The notes under the pieces: model-generated
What the model was told of the DNA's origin: nothing
Database searches by the model: none
What the model saw: the letters and a program-made list of their open reading frames with translations, nothing else
Assembly (NCBI GenBank): GCA_942491485.1
Contig: CALOAX010000002.1
Location: forward strand, 900,310 to 964,309
Reading direction: 5' to 3'
DNA: 64,000 nucleotides
Origin: Desulfoluna sp942491485
GTDB taxonomy: Bacteria; Desulfobacterota; Desulfobacteria; Desulfobacterales; Desulfolunaceae
Translations under genes and position numbers: made by a program
In this document: in pieces, positions 35,397 through 43,798 of the stretch
Layout of the letters: each line of letters opens with the position of its first letter
Numbering within the stretch: position 1 is the first letter of the stretch

Positions 35397-35748
35397 GGGT
35401 CACTGTCCTCCTCTTTCTGGTCTTCAGGGGGAATGTTGAAGGGAGAGCCCCGACAAAACGATGAGTCTTTCTCAGAAAACCGGGTGGTGGGTGAAACGCA
35501 TCGGCAATGAAAGGAAGCACAGAGATGAGGCCGAATATAGCCTGGAAAATGCGAGTGTGGATGCTGTCGTGGTACCGGTTGTGTACGTGGTTGGCGGTAC
35601 TCTGGGTTGAAGCCCCCATCTGTCAAAAGCACATAAGGTTCGTTAACTATACCAATCCCACCATGCACTGTAAATACGGAAGGTTCAGGCCCAGGAAGGC
35701 CCGAGATAACAACCGCAGACGCAGAGTTGCCCTCTACGGTTAACGCAC
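35397..35748. other. Intergenic stretch upstream of the selenoprotein
   Basis: No recognisable gene. It should contain the leftward promoter of the selenoprotein gene, but no clear hexamers were identified. Confidence 0.4.
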
Positions 35749-35813
35749 GCCTCCGGCGGCAAGGAGTGACACCTTGAAAGCTGGTTTCGAATAAATGGGG
35801 ACAGGCTCTTTAT
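35749..35813 (+). repeat. Truncated module A repeat followed by a GGGGACAGGCTCTTTAT motif
   Basis: GCCTCCGGCGGCAAGGAGTG and CACCTTGAAAGCTGG, then the 17-base motif at 35797-35813 shared with the RAYT region. The two repeat families touch here. Confidence 0.7.
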
Positions 35814-35827
35814 CCAATCCTTCAGAT

Positions 35828-36463
35828 TCAGGCAGGATCGTCACCACCGTTGGTGGTGCCGTGGAGTTTTTTTTCACGCATTGCCAGATCTTTTTCCCAC
35901 TTGCGCAGCATGTTCTCTTTTTCTTTAAACTCTTTTTCTCGCTGGAGAATTATCCCCTGCTGTTCAAGTAAGTTTTTTCTTTCCTTTGCAAGCTTAACAG
36001 TTGTATCGCTCAGGCGCTGGGCCTGCATCGTGTAAATCCCATTCTTTATTTTATTTCGAATTGTATCATTTTTAAGTGTATCCAGTATGGACATGTCGAT
36101 ACTTACACAGATGCTTTCAGTGGTCGAGATGACCGAGGCGGATCGACTGTCGATGTCCAGACAGCTCAGCTCACCAAAAACTTCTCCGGCCTTGTTAAAC
36201 TTAGCAATATAAATATTGTTTTTGGTAACAGCGCAGGAGCCTTTTACGATCCAGAAAATCCAGCTGTCTAAATCACCTTCTCTGATGACTGTCTCACCGG
36301 GTTTGTACTGAACGAGCTTGGCAATCCGCTGCTGGTAATCACTCTCTTTTATCCCCAAAAGAAGCCGGATCTCATCCAACGTCAGCTCCTTGAGTACCTG
36401 GAACTTTTGAAGAAGCCTGATGGTCTCTTCCGTTATCAGATTTGTTTTAATTGACGTTCCCAT
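35828..36463 (-). CDS. Cyclic-nucleotide-binding-domain protein
   Basis: A 211-residue protein with one CNMP domain (about residues 55-150: YKPGETVIREGDLDSWIFWI, GEVFGELSCLDIDSRSASVI), followed by a highly charged coiled coil (about 160-205: KLAKERKNLLEQQGIILQRE). No DNA-binding domain is seen, so it is not a Crp-type regulator; a scaffold or effector that senses a nucleotide is possible. GE(L)S...SRSA resembles the phosphate-binding cassette. The start ATG at 36463 lacks a strong ribosome site; an upstream TTG is less likely. It is monocistronic. Confidence 0.8.
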   Translation of the reverse strand: MGTSIKTNLITEETIRLLQKFQVLKELTLDEIRLLLGIKESDYQQRIAKLVQYKPGETVIREGDLDSWIFWIVKGSCAVTKNNIYIAKFNKAGEVFGELSCLDIDSRSASVISTTESICVSIDMSILDTLKNDTIRNKIKNGIYTMQAQRLSDTTVKLAKERKNLLEQQGIILQREKEFKEKENMLRKWEKDLAMREKKLHGTTNGGDDPA

Positions 36464-36888
36464 AATAATTTTTTTTCTTTGCAATACACTTTCCGCAGTG
36501 CTGATCTCTTAAAAAGATGCACCCTTTGCAGCGCCAAAGTGACCTGCCAAGTTGCTTGACCATCCCCTCGGACGAGTATTATTAAATATATAAAAACAGT
36601 ACAGACAGTCTCTGACTGCTTTTACCCACCGCGTGACATTGAAGTTGTGAGTGAGGGGCACACGGACCAGTCCCTGAGCCCCACCTATGCCAGGACAGAC
36701 CAGATGTCAAGGAACATCAGACATTGCCCCCTTAGCCGTTGTGGTCGAACAGCGCAACGTGCCTCCGCCAAGAGAACAACCTGTAAATACGAATGATCCA
36801 GACCAGGCAAAGCCCAAACAACAGATGGTCCATATCAATGTTGCATACCCATATCCCCATGACTGTATCTATGGATACCGGGTGTTTA
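36464..36888. other. Intergenic stretch
   Basis: No recognised gene. Short frames on both strands lack motifs. The sequence just upstream of 36463 is A/T-rich and may hold the CNMP-protein promoter. Confidence 0.4.
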
Positions 36889-37419
36889 TTAAGAGGCGTA
36901 TCTGTCCAGAATGAGGCCGTAGAGCTTTTCCGTTTTTTCCCGGTTGCAGGACTCCACGATGGCGTACTCACCGCCGTCATCACACACCCTTAAAATGGTG
37001 TCCTCAACAAAGGAAGTGCCCGACGATCTGCGCCGCTGAACCGTGTCTATCCGATACGTTGCCGCCCCGCTGATATCCACGACGTCCTCGATGGCGTTGA
37101 CATAGAGATTTTTGATAAACACTATTTTTCCGGCTGTGATGCGTACGCCCTTTCTGTAGGAAGCCCTCTGGACGGCGATGAAAAGCAAAAAAGGCCAGAA
37201 AAGGTAAAGCGCGTACTTAAAATATGGCGGAGCCTCGTTTATTCTCCCGTTCACGACCAACATCGTGCTCAAAACAAAGAACAGCAACGAAACCCCCACA
37301 GGCAAGAGCATGTAGGGCCAGGCCTCCCGGATAATGATGGCATCCTCGTCCGGGTAATAAATGAAGGAATCTGATTTGGACCGAGCCCCGATAAATGCAG
37401 CTTTTTTCTCAAACGTCAT
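36889..37419 (-). CDS. Two-helix membrane protein of unknown function
   Basis: A 176-residue protein with two neighbouring transmembrane helices (about residues 37-55 and 67-85) and a C-terminal beta-rich segment (YRKGVRITAGKIVFIKNLYV, DVVDISGAATYRIDTVQRRR) that resembles a bacterial PH-like domain. GGGGAG lies close upstream of the ATG. No catalytic residues were recognised. It is transcribed alone. Confidence 0.7.
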   Translation of the reverse strand: MTFEKKAAFIGARSKSDSFIYYPDEDAIIIREAWPYMLLPVGVSLLFFVLSTMLVVNGRINEAPPYFKYALYLFWPFLLFIAVQRASYRKGVRITAGKIVFIKNLYVNAIEDVVDISGAATYRIDTVQRRRSSGTSFVEDTILRVCDDGGEYAIVESCNREKTEKLYGLILDRYAS

Positions 37420-37521
37420 GATCGCTCCCCTTTCTTTTCGGATGAATCAAAGACAAAACGAGCACAAGCTGAATAATTGAGATCACATGACACACCTACG
37501 TATGAATCGATGAAAACTGAC

Positions 37522-37557
37522 ACGGTATGGTTTCGACCGCATTGGGTGCCATACCGT
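37522..37557 (-). terminator. Hairpin downstream of the Ntn-hydrolase gene
   Basis: ACGGTATGG and CCATACCGT pair perfectly over 9 bp with an 18-base loop, 17 bases past the stop at 37574. The loop is long and the T-tract poor. Confidence 0.4.
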
Positions 37558-37573
37558 TATCATGCACGGGTGC

Positions 37574-38479
37574 TTAACACCCCAGTGACTCCAAATCGGT
37601 TGATAGAATCCCTTCTGGCCCCAATGGGGTTTGAGCGTGCGCGGTGAAGCCTTTGTAGGTTTGGACCGTTCCCTCAACCAGTGATACCTCCCACACGTTT
37701 CCATAATCCTGGTTCAAGGCGATATAGATCTTCTGGGTCTGGGGAAGAAAGACCATGGAACACAAGGTTACACAATCCGGGTCCTGGCACACGGCCCTTT
37801 TTAAAAGCTCAAAGCCTTTGTCGACACTAAAGGAGTCTCTGTTGTTCAACATATAGTCATGGGCTGTTTTGTATCTGTCTGCCCCGACGCCGACAGCGTC
37901 ACCGTAAGGCTTGCCGACCATGCTGTAATTTGAAAAGTTGGACATCACCATAAAGCCATCGCTCATCTCGGTGATGAAATCCTCTTTGTTGTCTGTCTCA
38001 GAAACAATGGCATGGCCACTTGCATCGGCAAACAAGTTATGAACCGAAGGCCCGATGTATTGAACCGATCGTCTCCCTTCGATAAATTGCCGCACCTGGC
38101 CCACATTGGAACAGGTGGCTATCTCATCATACTGATCGCTTATATGGATTTCATTGTCCTTCAGCGCCTCAAAGCCCTCACTGTAGGGCTCGATTTCCTG
38201 ACACGAACAAAAGAGCCCCTGATCATTCATTCCGCAGGTCTTTGCGAAATAGTTCTTGAATTTGGGCTTATCAATGGTGTGCTCAAACAAAAAAGACAAA
38301 TGAAAGACATTCATGCCTGAATGGGATTCGATCAAAAACTTAAGAGGAACGGAAAAGTAGTCAAAATTCATGCCGTACATAACCTGGTTGCCATACAAGG
38401 CAAAACTGGTGCAGGCAAAAACCGATGAAGCGCAGCAAAAAACAAACAGCAGTAAAAGAATACCTATTTTTAACCCCAT
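37574..38479 (-). CDS. Exported Ntn-hydrolase (choloylglycine hydrolase / penicillin acylase-like)
   Basis: A 301-residue protein with a signal peptide (IGILLLLFVFCCASSVFA) whose cleavage exposes Cys as residue 1 of the mature enzyme (CTSFALYGNQVMYGMNFDY). A Cys nucleophile at the new N-terminus and GMNFDY match linear-amide C-N hydrolases (bile-salt hydrolase, penicillin V acylase, acyl-homoserine-lactone acylase relatives). Later blocks include AKTCGMNDQGLF and MSNFSNYSM. It would act in the periplasm on amide bonds. AGGGAAG precedes the ATG. Confidence 0.82.
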   Translation of the reverse strand: MGLKIGILLLLFVFCCASSVFACTSFALYGNQVMYGMNFDYFSVPLKFLIESHSGMNVFHLSFLFEHTIDKPKFKNYFAKTCGMNDQGLFCSCQEIEPYSEGFEALKDNEIHISDQYDEIATCSNVGQVRQFIEGRRSVQYIGPSVHNLFADASGHAIVSETDNKEDFITEMSDGFMVMSNFSNYSMVGKPYGDAVGVGADRYKTAHDYMLNNRDSFSVDKGFELLKRAVCQDPDCVTLCSMVFLPQTQKIYIALNQDYGNVWEVSLVEGTVQTYKGFTAHAQTPLGPEGILSTDLESLGC

Positions 38480-38504
38480 AACACTTCCCTTACTTTGTGT
38501 TCAC

Positions 38505-38709
38505 GTAACTATTCAGCCCAACAAAAAGGCCTCCGACGGCAAGGTGTGCCACCTTGAAAGCTGGTTGCGGATGCGTTTTACCCCTCGTTCCTCGGGTCAA
38601 ATCACATCCGCCTTTGAATCGGGAACTACCAGGTATCATGTTTTAAGACATGTTTATCAAACTTTTCAAAAGCTTGGCCCCCGACAGGGCCACCGGAGGC
38701 ACCAGCTGA
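38505..38709 (+). repeat. Dispersed repeat, modules A and B (forward) with GTAACTATTCAGC end
   Basis: The left end GTAACTATTCAGC is followed by GCCTCCGACGGCAAGGTGTG, the GGATGCG / CACATCC arms, GTTTATCAAACTTTTC, and CCACCGGAGGCACC-AGCTGA. The right end is a worn version of the same terminal motif. Confidence 0.9.
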
Positions 38710-38730
38710 AGATGGGGGCACCTTGAAACC

Positions 38731-39033
38731 CTATGGCGAATGCGTAGAGGACGGCATGATGCAATCGTTTTTGAGGTATTCGCGTGGCGGGTCAGGTATC
38801 ACGACCGTTCTTGAGATGAGACCTGCTTCATGATTGTGTAACGACAGCTCCTCAATGTCGTCTTCCCCGGCTGTCCGGGTTGCCTGAAGTGTCAGGGAAG
38901 CCTTTATGGTGCTTTTCATGGTGGTGTTGGCGGATCGAGTGGGGATCCATGTGTGCAAGATGACACCGATTGAAGCCTCTTTTGACGGTTGACTATCACC
39001 GAAATAACTCCGCAGCAAGGGTGGCGAAGCCAC
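38731..39033 (-). CDS. Uncertain small reading frame (possible gene fragment)
   Basis: A 100-codon frame whose first residues (ASPPLLRSYFG) come from repeat sequence. The remaining 80 residues look plausibly coding, with a mixed hydrophobic pattern (SIGVILHTWIPTRSA, GLISRTVVIPDPPREYL), but no family was recognised. It may be the end of a displaced gene. It lies against the stop of the GFA-like gene. Confidence 0.3.
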   Translation of the reverse strand: MASPPLLRSYFGDSQPSKEASIGVILHTWIPTRSANTTMKSTIKASLTLQATRTAGEDDIEELSLHNHEAGLISRTVVIPDPPREYLKNDCIMPSSTHSP

Positions 39034-39034
39034 T
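39007..39034 (+). repeat. Short repeat fragment with GTGGCGAAGCCAC hairpin
   Basis: CTCCGCAGCAAGGGTGGCGAAGCCACT. It overlaps the stop of the GFA-like gene; the same hairpin occurs near 20.66, 33.96 and 42.23 kb. Confidence 0.6.
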
Positions 39035-39446
39035 AATCTGGGCTTTTGGCATATGAGGGCAAGTCAGAGTCTATGCCATGCCAGGGTTGTGCGGAGGAGA
39101 CCCACACATTCATGGTTGGCTTAAACACCCCTGGGTCATCCAGACTCCCTACTTTCAAAACGACAGAGCCTGCAAACATCTCGCTCTCGCCATACAGCGG
39201 AGTGCCGCATTGCCCACAGAAAAACCGTGTAACCTGAGTTCCAACGTCAGACATTGAACTGTAAGACTTCGGTTCACAGTCAGTCGTTATCGTAAGGGTC
39301 GCTTCCGGAACATACATGGCGCTGTTTGGTGAACCACCTGTAATGAATTGACAATCCCGGCAATGACAAAAGTAAGAGGTGACTGGGCCGCCACTCACTT
39401 CGTATCGTATTGCGCCACATAAACACCCTCCGACCAATGTCGTCAT
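39033..39446 (-). CDS. GFA/CENP-V-family zinc protein (glutathione-dependent formaldehyde-activating-like)
   Basis: A 137-residue protein of the GFA fold. Zinc ligands are visible as GGCLCGAIRYEV, FCHCRDCQ and FFCGQCGTPLY, the three Cys groups of this family. GFA proteins were named for accelerating formaldehyde-glutathione adduct formation, but many members lack that role. GGGGGAG precedes the ATG. The gene is flanked by repeat copies on both sides and stands alone. Confidence 0.9.
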   Translation of the reverse strand: MTTLVGGCLCGAIRYEVSGGPVTSYFCHCRDCQFITGGSPNSAMYVPEATLTITTDCEPKSYSSMSDVGTQVTRFFCGQCGTPLYGESEMFAGSVVLKVGSLDDPGVFKPTMNVWVSSAQPWHGIDSDLPSYAKSPD

Positions 39447-39540
39447 CTCTTCTCCCCCTGTTCATCATGTATCAGGTAGTGGCAGGGTCAACTGTCCGGC
39501 AGCACACTGTTGTATGGGCCGACGCAAATATAAAAGCGAT

Positions 39541-39632
39541 GCCTCCGGCGGCAAGGTGAGCCACCTTGAAAGCTTATTGCCGTAGCGCTTTAACCCTCGT
39601 TCCTCGGGTCAAAACACAGCGGCATTCCTGCG
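39541..39632 (+). repeat. Dispersed repeat, module A (forward)
   Basis: GCCTCCGGCGGCAAGGTGAG, then CACCTTGAAAGCTTATTGCC, then arms GCGCT and AGCGG-like with CCTCGTTCCTCGGG between them. A TAACTACTCAGC terminal motif follows at 39640. Confidence 0.85.
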
Positions 39633-39655
39633 AAACTTGGTAACTACTCAGCGAT

Positions 39656-39875
39656 GCCTCCGGCGGGTCGCTTTTTGAAATGAGCCCCGAAAACATTCCG
39701 CTTGAATCCCCTTTTGCCGCTTAGCTCCGTTGGGGCTAAGCGGCAAAAGGGGATGCGTTCTCGTTACGTCGAATACAATCGGTAAACCAACGCCTTCGTA
39801 TGAGTCGAAATCGACCTCAAAACCTGTTTGTCAAACCCAGCTCATCAAATTGGCAAAAGTTTGGCCGCCGGAGGC
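39656..39875 (+). repeat. Dispersed repeat, modules C and B (forward)
   Basis: GCCTCCGGCGGGTCGC, then a CCCCTTTTGCCGCTTAGC hairpin (TTAGC/GCTAA where the 23.5-kb copy has TCAGC/GCTGA), then AACCTGTTTGTCAAAC and GCCGCCGGAGGC. The right end codes the last ten residues of the neighbouring ligase-like gene. Confidence 0.9.
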
Positions 39876-40414
39876 GACGTTGTGCTGATTAAGCTGACGG
39901 TTTTAATCTCTCTTCGCGGTCGAAACTCGATAAAGCCGAGTTCAATGGCCCTTGCTGATCCTGTCAGAAAATTATCTTGGCAGATACCCACTGTTTTTAA
40001 TGCGTCCGAAGGTGACAGCTCCTTTGAAACCGTGCAATGGGGAAGCCAATGCCCCGGTTCGTAGCAAGTGCGGGGTTGAAAGCCGAAGCTCTGCAGCTGT
40101 TGATACAACGCTTTTTGCACGTCAATCAATGCTGCATTGACAATGGGGGCCAGAAACACCGTGTGTGTGGGCCCTGGGATAAGCCCATAGGCAGGAAAGT
40201 CCACTTCAAAGGGGGGCAACCGGCTTGCAAATATTTCGAGGATCCCTGAAACGTCCTCTTCATCGACAGAATCCAAAACGGCAAGGCTGATATGGGGCTT
40301 GCTGCCAATTGTCTGCATAATGGAAGGCACATCAAACGCCTCAAGCCTTTTCCACAGCTCTGTGACCCTTGATTCAAACCCCTCATCGAAATAAAGCTCT
40401 ATTGAATAGCCCAT
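39845..40414 (-). CDS. 2'-5' RNA ligase-family protein (2H phosphoesterase fold)
   Basis: A 189-residue protein with the paired 2H motifs KPHISLAV (near residue 45) and LPHCTVSK (near 125), which form the catalytic pair of 2'-5' ligase and cyclic phosphodiesterase-like enzymes. The C-terminal tail SPPAAKLLPI and the stop codon are supplied by a dispersed repeat, so the original end is replaced. A weak ribosome site precedes the ATG. The substrate is unknown; RNA or cyclic nucleotide processing is typical for the fold. Confidence 0.85.
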   Translation of the reverse strand: MGYSIELYFDEGFESRVTELWKRLEAFDVPSIMQTIGSKPHISLAVLDSVDEEDVSGILEIFASRLPPFEVDFPAYGLIPGPTHTVFLAPIVNAALIDVQKALYQQLQSFGFQPRTCYEPGHWLPHCTVSKELSPSDALKTVGICQDNFLTGSARAIELGFIEFRPRREIKTVSLISTTSPPAAKLLPI

Positions 40415-40427
40415 ATTACGCCTGTGT

Positions 40428-40895
40428 TTACCATTCGAATGGCACCGGGGTTGCTGAACGCGGTTGATACAGCGGATGTGCGGGTTCTCCGGTTTTATTC
40501 TGCTTAAGGCACGTCATCTCAGGGAGCATCCCCATCACGTCAGAAGACCTGTTTCTGAACCCCCCATCGTTGCCCCAGGCCCCGACGATTACCCCTGCAT
40601 TTTGTGCCAATGTTTGCAACCAGGAATCATTTTCGGCACCCACCGGGTCACTTGCAGATAACATGACCTTGGGCACGGTAGCTCTGAACGCAAAAAGGTT
40701 GGTCATACACAACCCGCCATAGCCCCAATCGCTGGCATAATTAATGCATCTCCTGATTGTCGGGTCGTCTTCTGTTTCATTGGCTGTGGATGGATTCAGG
40801 CCAATAAACATCGCATAAGGTTTCGTTTCATCCCATAATCTCCAAAGAGCATATCGGTAGGTTCTGCAGTCCGAAAATGTTGCATCTTTCTTCAT
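40428..40895 (-). CDS. DUF1643 protein
   Basis: A 155-residue protein matching DUF1643: FSDCRTYRYALWRLWDE, YAMFIGLNPSTANETEDDPT, RRCINYASDWGYGGLCMTNL, and AGVIVGAWGNDG. The Asn-Pro-Ser-Thr block is the family hallmark. Its biochemical role is unknown; members are often found on mobile or accessory DNA. GGAG precedes the ATG. It lies 13 bases upstream of the 2H-fold gene, so the two may be co-transcribed. Confidence 0.9.
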   Translation of the reverse strand: MKKDATFSDCRTYRYALWRLWDETKPYAMFIGLNPSTANETEDDPTIRRCINYASDWGYGGLCMTNLFAFRATVPKVMLSASDPVGAENDSWLQTLAQNAGVIVGAWGNDGGFRNRSSDVMGMLPEMTCLKQNKTGEPAHPLYQPRSATPVPFEW

Positions 40896-40940
40896 CTAAT
40901 ACTCCACGTCATATACCAGGATTCTAAACCATTAAAATCC

Positions 40941-41197
40941 GCAACTATTCAGCTATGCCTCCGGCGGGTCGCTTTTTGAAAAAAGCTCCGCAAAAACTTT
41001 CCGGTTGCACCCCCTTTTGCCGCTTAGCCCCAACGGGGCTAAGCGGCAAAAGGGGGTGTTTGCTCGTTAGGTCGAACACAGTCGGTAAACCAATACCTGC
41101 GAATGAACCGAAATCAACCTCAAAACCTGTTTATCAAACGTTTCAAAAGTTTGGCCGCCGGCAGGGCCGCCGGAGGCAATATTGAGCTGAATAGTCA
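40941..41197 (+). repeat. Dispersed repeat, modules C and B, bounded by GCAACTATTCAGC and GCTGAATAGTCAC
   Basis: The copy carries GCCTCCGGCGGGTCGC, a CCCCCTTTTGCCGC hairpin whose stem ends pair ACCCCC with GGGGGT (elsewhere ATCCCC with GGGGAT), then CAAACGTTTCAAAAGTTTG and GCCGCCGGAGGC. The outer inverted repeats match over 11 of 13 bases. Confidence 0.92.
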
Positions 41198-41295
41198 CTA
41201 AAATCCACACATTCTAATCGGGATATTTCACAATAACCATCAGAAATAACGTGTTGTTGCTTTGATCCAAATTGTTTTCTCATGAAATATCCGGG

Positions 41296-41535
41296 CTAAA
41301 GCGCTGACGTATCGGCCAAATTCATACCGATGAGAATCAAAACAAAGCCAGAGAGCTGGATCAAAAAAGGTTTCTTTGCAACACGCCAATAACACACAGT
41401 AAAAATAATACATACTGGATTGATGAAAAAACAGGCCAGCCCCCAGAAGAGCCCCTGCCTGAACGCCTCTATCAAAAGCAGGAATCCGCCAATAATAAAG
41501 AGAATGAGCCCTATCATGGTAATGGTGACTGTCAT
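41296..41535 (-). CDS. Small membrane protein of unknown function
   Basis: A 79-residue protein with three hydrophobic segments (MIGLILFIIGGFLLLIEA, GLACFFINPVCIIFTVCYW, LSGFVLILIGMNL). No family was recognised. AGAAGA lies upstream of the ATG. It sits between repeat copies in the same orientation as its neighbours. Confidence 0.65.
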   Translation of the reverse strand: MTVTITMIGLILFIIGGFLLLIEAFRQGLFWGLACFFINPVCIIFTVCYWRVAKKPFLIQLSGFVLILIGMNLADTSAL

Positions 41536-41597
41536 GGCTTGATTCTTCTGGTAAATGATGTGTTAGATTTATGAAAGCGATTCAACCCGGAAAAGCA

Positions 41598-41632
41598 GCC
41601 TCCGGCGGCAAGGTGTGTCACCTTGACAGCGG
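41598..41632 (+). repeat. Dispersed repeat, truncated module A
   Basis: GCCTCCGGCGGCAAGGTGTG then TCACCTTGACAGCGGGTAAC. Only the first hairpin remains. Confidence 0.7.
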
Positions 41633-41694
41633 GTAACGAACCCGTCTCCCCCCTCGACAGTCACGCATGTAACCGCCGGGTGAAGACAAGCCCT

Positions 41695-42117
41695 CTATTG
41701 GTCCCAAAAACAACGACGGCTGAAAAACAGCGCAAAAGCGACTGAAAGTTCCAACACAGCCAATGCCATGAGCCCCACCTTATTCCCATGGGCAAGCGCG
41801 GACAGACACTGCCCCAGTGCTACCATGGAAAACAAAAAGATGAAAAACCGTTTCCGGTAAAACTGCCACAACATGGGCTCTGTCAACGCCTTGATCCGAT
41901 CTATGTTTTTCTTACCTATAGCGCAGAACAGATACCTTGCCTTGAGCTTTCCGATCACAACGCCACAGGCAACAGCCATCAGGGTGACGACTTCATCAGC
42001 CCCGCTTTTCAGTGCCTCTATGAATAAGGCACTGCTTTTAGCAATTAAAACAACAACGCCTGTGTACCAGACCAGTGCGGCCAATTTGATCAGAGTATTT
42101 GAGCTGGCACTTAACAT
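41695..42117 (-). CDS. Membrane protein of unknown function
   Basis: A 140-residue protein with about four hydrophobic segments (LAALVWYTGVVVLIAKSSAL, VTLMAVACGVVIG, FFIFLFSMVALGQCLSAL, VGLMALAVLELSVAFALFF). No motif was recognised. GAGG lies upstream of the ATG. It stands alone between repeats. Confidence 0.7.
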   Translation of the reverse strand: MLSASSNTLIKLAALVWYTGVVVLIAKSSALFIEALKSGADEVVTLMAVACGVVIGKLKARYLFCAIGKKNIDRIKALTEPMLWQFYRKRFFIFLFSMVALGQCLSALAHGNKVGLMALAVLELSVAFALFFSRRCFWDQ

Positions 42118-42213
42118 ATGACCTCATATATCCGATAGGTATAAGCCACCGACACATGTTTAATCGTTTATTTTTTCATAAAATCGATAGTACCTATTCC
42201 GTTCCGAAAAACA

Positions 42214-42251
42214 GCCTCCGGCAGCATGGGTGGCGAAGCCACATTGGGCAA
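42214..42251 (+). repeat. Dispersed repeat fragment with GTGGCGAAGCCAC hairpin
   Basis: GCCTCCGGCAGCATGGGTGG, then CGAAGCCACATTGGGCA. This is the alternative first-hairpin type. Confidence 0.7.
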
Positions 42252-42417
42252 CACACCTTAAAAACAGGTCGCTGCGTATTCCTCAGGATCCATCCACTGA
42301 AACAGTACTATTATCCGAGTTGTTTATAAAAGTTAACTCGTTTAATTCGGCCGTCAGCAAAAGACTCTATCTCAATAGTGTATTGAGCAATATTCGCGTA
42401 ATCTATATTCATATAGG

Positions 42418-42655
42418 GACAGGCTCTTTATGCACTTATAATGTCAGGTGGATTGTAAAGGTTGGATTTCGGTTTTTGAAACACAGGATGTGTTCTTTTA
42501 ACCATCTCACAGATGACTGTGGGGCATCCAGTTCATATTTCATATGGGGACAGGCTCTTTATACATCAGACTGACCCTTCAACGCAGCCAAGGACATTTT
42601 CACTCACCACGACTGGACAAGCCGACTAAATCGACACTTGAATTGCATAAAAAGG
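42418..42655. repeat. Left flank of the RAYT element (X and Y repeats with GGGGACAGGCTCTTTAT)
   Basis: Block X (42436-42560) is directly repeated at 43679-43790. Block Y (42545-42655, from GGGGACAGGCTCTTTAT through TTGAATTGCATAAAA) is repeated at 44311-44424. The 17-base motif occurs twice here (42417 with GGGGACAGG worn to AGGGACAGG, and 42547). Confidence 0.8.
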
Positions 42656-42726
42656 AACAGACTACGCACGTCACCAGCAGGTATCTGATCTCAAATCCAA
42701 ACTATCGGGGGTATGGGGTGAGCATT

Positions 42727-43653
42727 TCAGGTTTGCGACAACCGTTTTAGGGAGAACATCCCTTCAATCCCTTTCACGGCCTTTGGTATTTTGTCCCTTT
42801 TGCATTGAAAAAGATCCTTAAAGGTCTCATACGTTGTTTCTACAAAAGCCCTGGACCCGATGATCCCAGAGTCCGTAAAATATCGGGTTCTGTATCTGAA
42901 CCGCCTTTGCCGGGTAAGCTCGAAACCATCTGCGGTCTCTTCGTCGAGAACCTTCTTCGAGAGTCTCGCACGGCCCCTCTTCTCAATGGCCCCCACATGG
43001 TAGAGAAACTCCCGGTATTTCCTGAATCGCGTGGCAGGGTCATCCAATCCAAAGTCCGACAACCCCAAATCCAGGGAAAGAAAGCCGTCTTTGTTTCCTG
43101 TCTGGGCATGGTACCCGATGGAACACCAGCGATAATCTTCCGGCCGTTTCACGATCCCGGCACGCACCGCATTCAAATCGATATACGCAAGGCAATTGAT
43201 CAGCGTGTTGCCCTGCTGAACGATAACGCTCTTGAAGCGCTCTCCCCAGAGGGTCCCTTTTCGCTTCTTTCGTTTGTTATAGAAATTTGAAAAGGTCTGC
43301 TTAATGTCCTTCATATACGCTGACAGACTGGAAAACCGCTCCCGATAATCACCCAGGCGCCCTTCTGGAAACTCCGCCTCCTCGCCATAAAGCAGTTGAA
43401 ACCGACGCCGCACCTCCTCATCCGAAACCATCACTCCGGGACTCACCTCCAGCAGCAGGTGAAAATGATTACTCATAATCGCGTACCCAAGCACATCCAC
43501 GGCATAAACGCATGAAAATCGCTGAATGATACGCACCAGCTCGTCTTTCTCGGTCTTTTTAAATGGAAGCCCATCCAATGCCGTTCTACTGATCACATGA
43601 TACGCGGCCTTTTGCCCCGAATCCGTGACGACCATACGGGACACTCGTGGCAT
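42727..43653 (-). mobile_element. REP-associated tyrosine transposase (RAYT), apparently intact
   Basis: A 308-residue Y1-type HUH transposase. The HUH motif is SNHFHLLLEV (His63, His65), and the catalytic Tyr is in INCLAYIDLNAVRAG (Tyr157). It has GTLWGERFKSVIV typical of the family and an extra C-terminal region of about 100 residues. GGGAGGAGG precedes the ATG. RAYTs act on REP-type hairpins at their flanks. Here the flanks carry X and Y blocks and a GGGGACAGGCTCTTTAT motif. The gene lies between a repeat cluster and a truncated SpoIID-type gene. Confidence 0.9.
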
Positions 43654-43678
43654 AGCACCCTCCTCCCTGGTCTCTCTA

Positions 43679-43798
43679 AAATGTCATGTGGGTTGATAAG
43701 ATTGGATTTCGGTATAATTAAAGAAAGATAGGTTTCTTTGAACTATCGCACAAAGGGCTGTGGAGCGTCCAGGATAAAGAGCCTGTCCCCTGTTACGA
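43679..43798. repeat. Right flank of the RAYT element (X repeat ending in GAGCCTGTCCCC)
   Basis: Second copy of block X (ATGTCATGTGGGTTGATAAG through CGTCCAGGATAAAG) in the same orientation as the left one. It ends with the reverse complement of the GGGGACAGGCTC motif, directly before the SpoIID-type fragment. Confidence 0.8.

Noticed and set aside
38505..42251. A CRISPR array or classical integron array
   Set aside because: The repeats are not regularly spaced, spacers are of gene size, no cas gene or integrase is visible and attC boxes were not found. A cassette-like array is kept only as a hypothesis.
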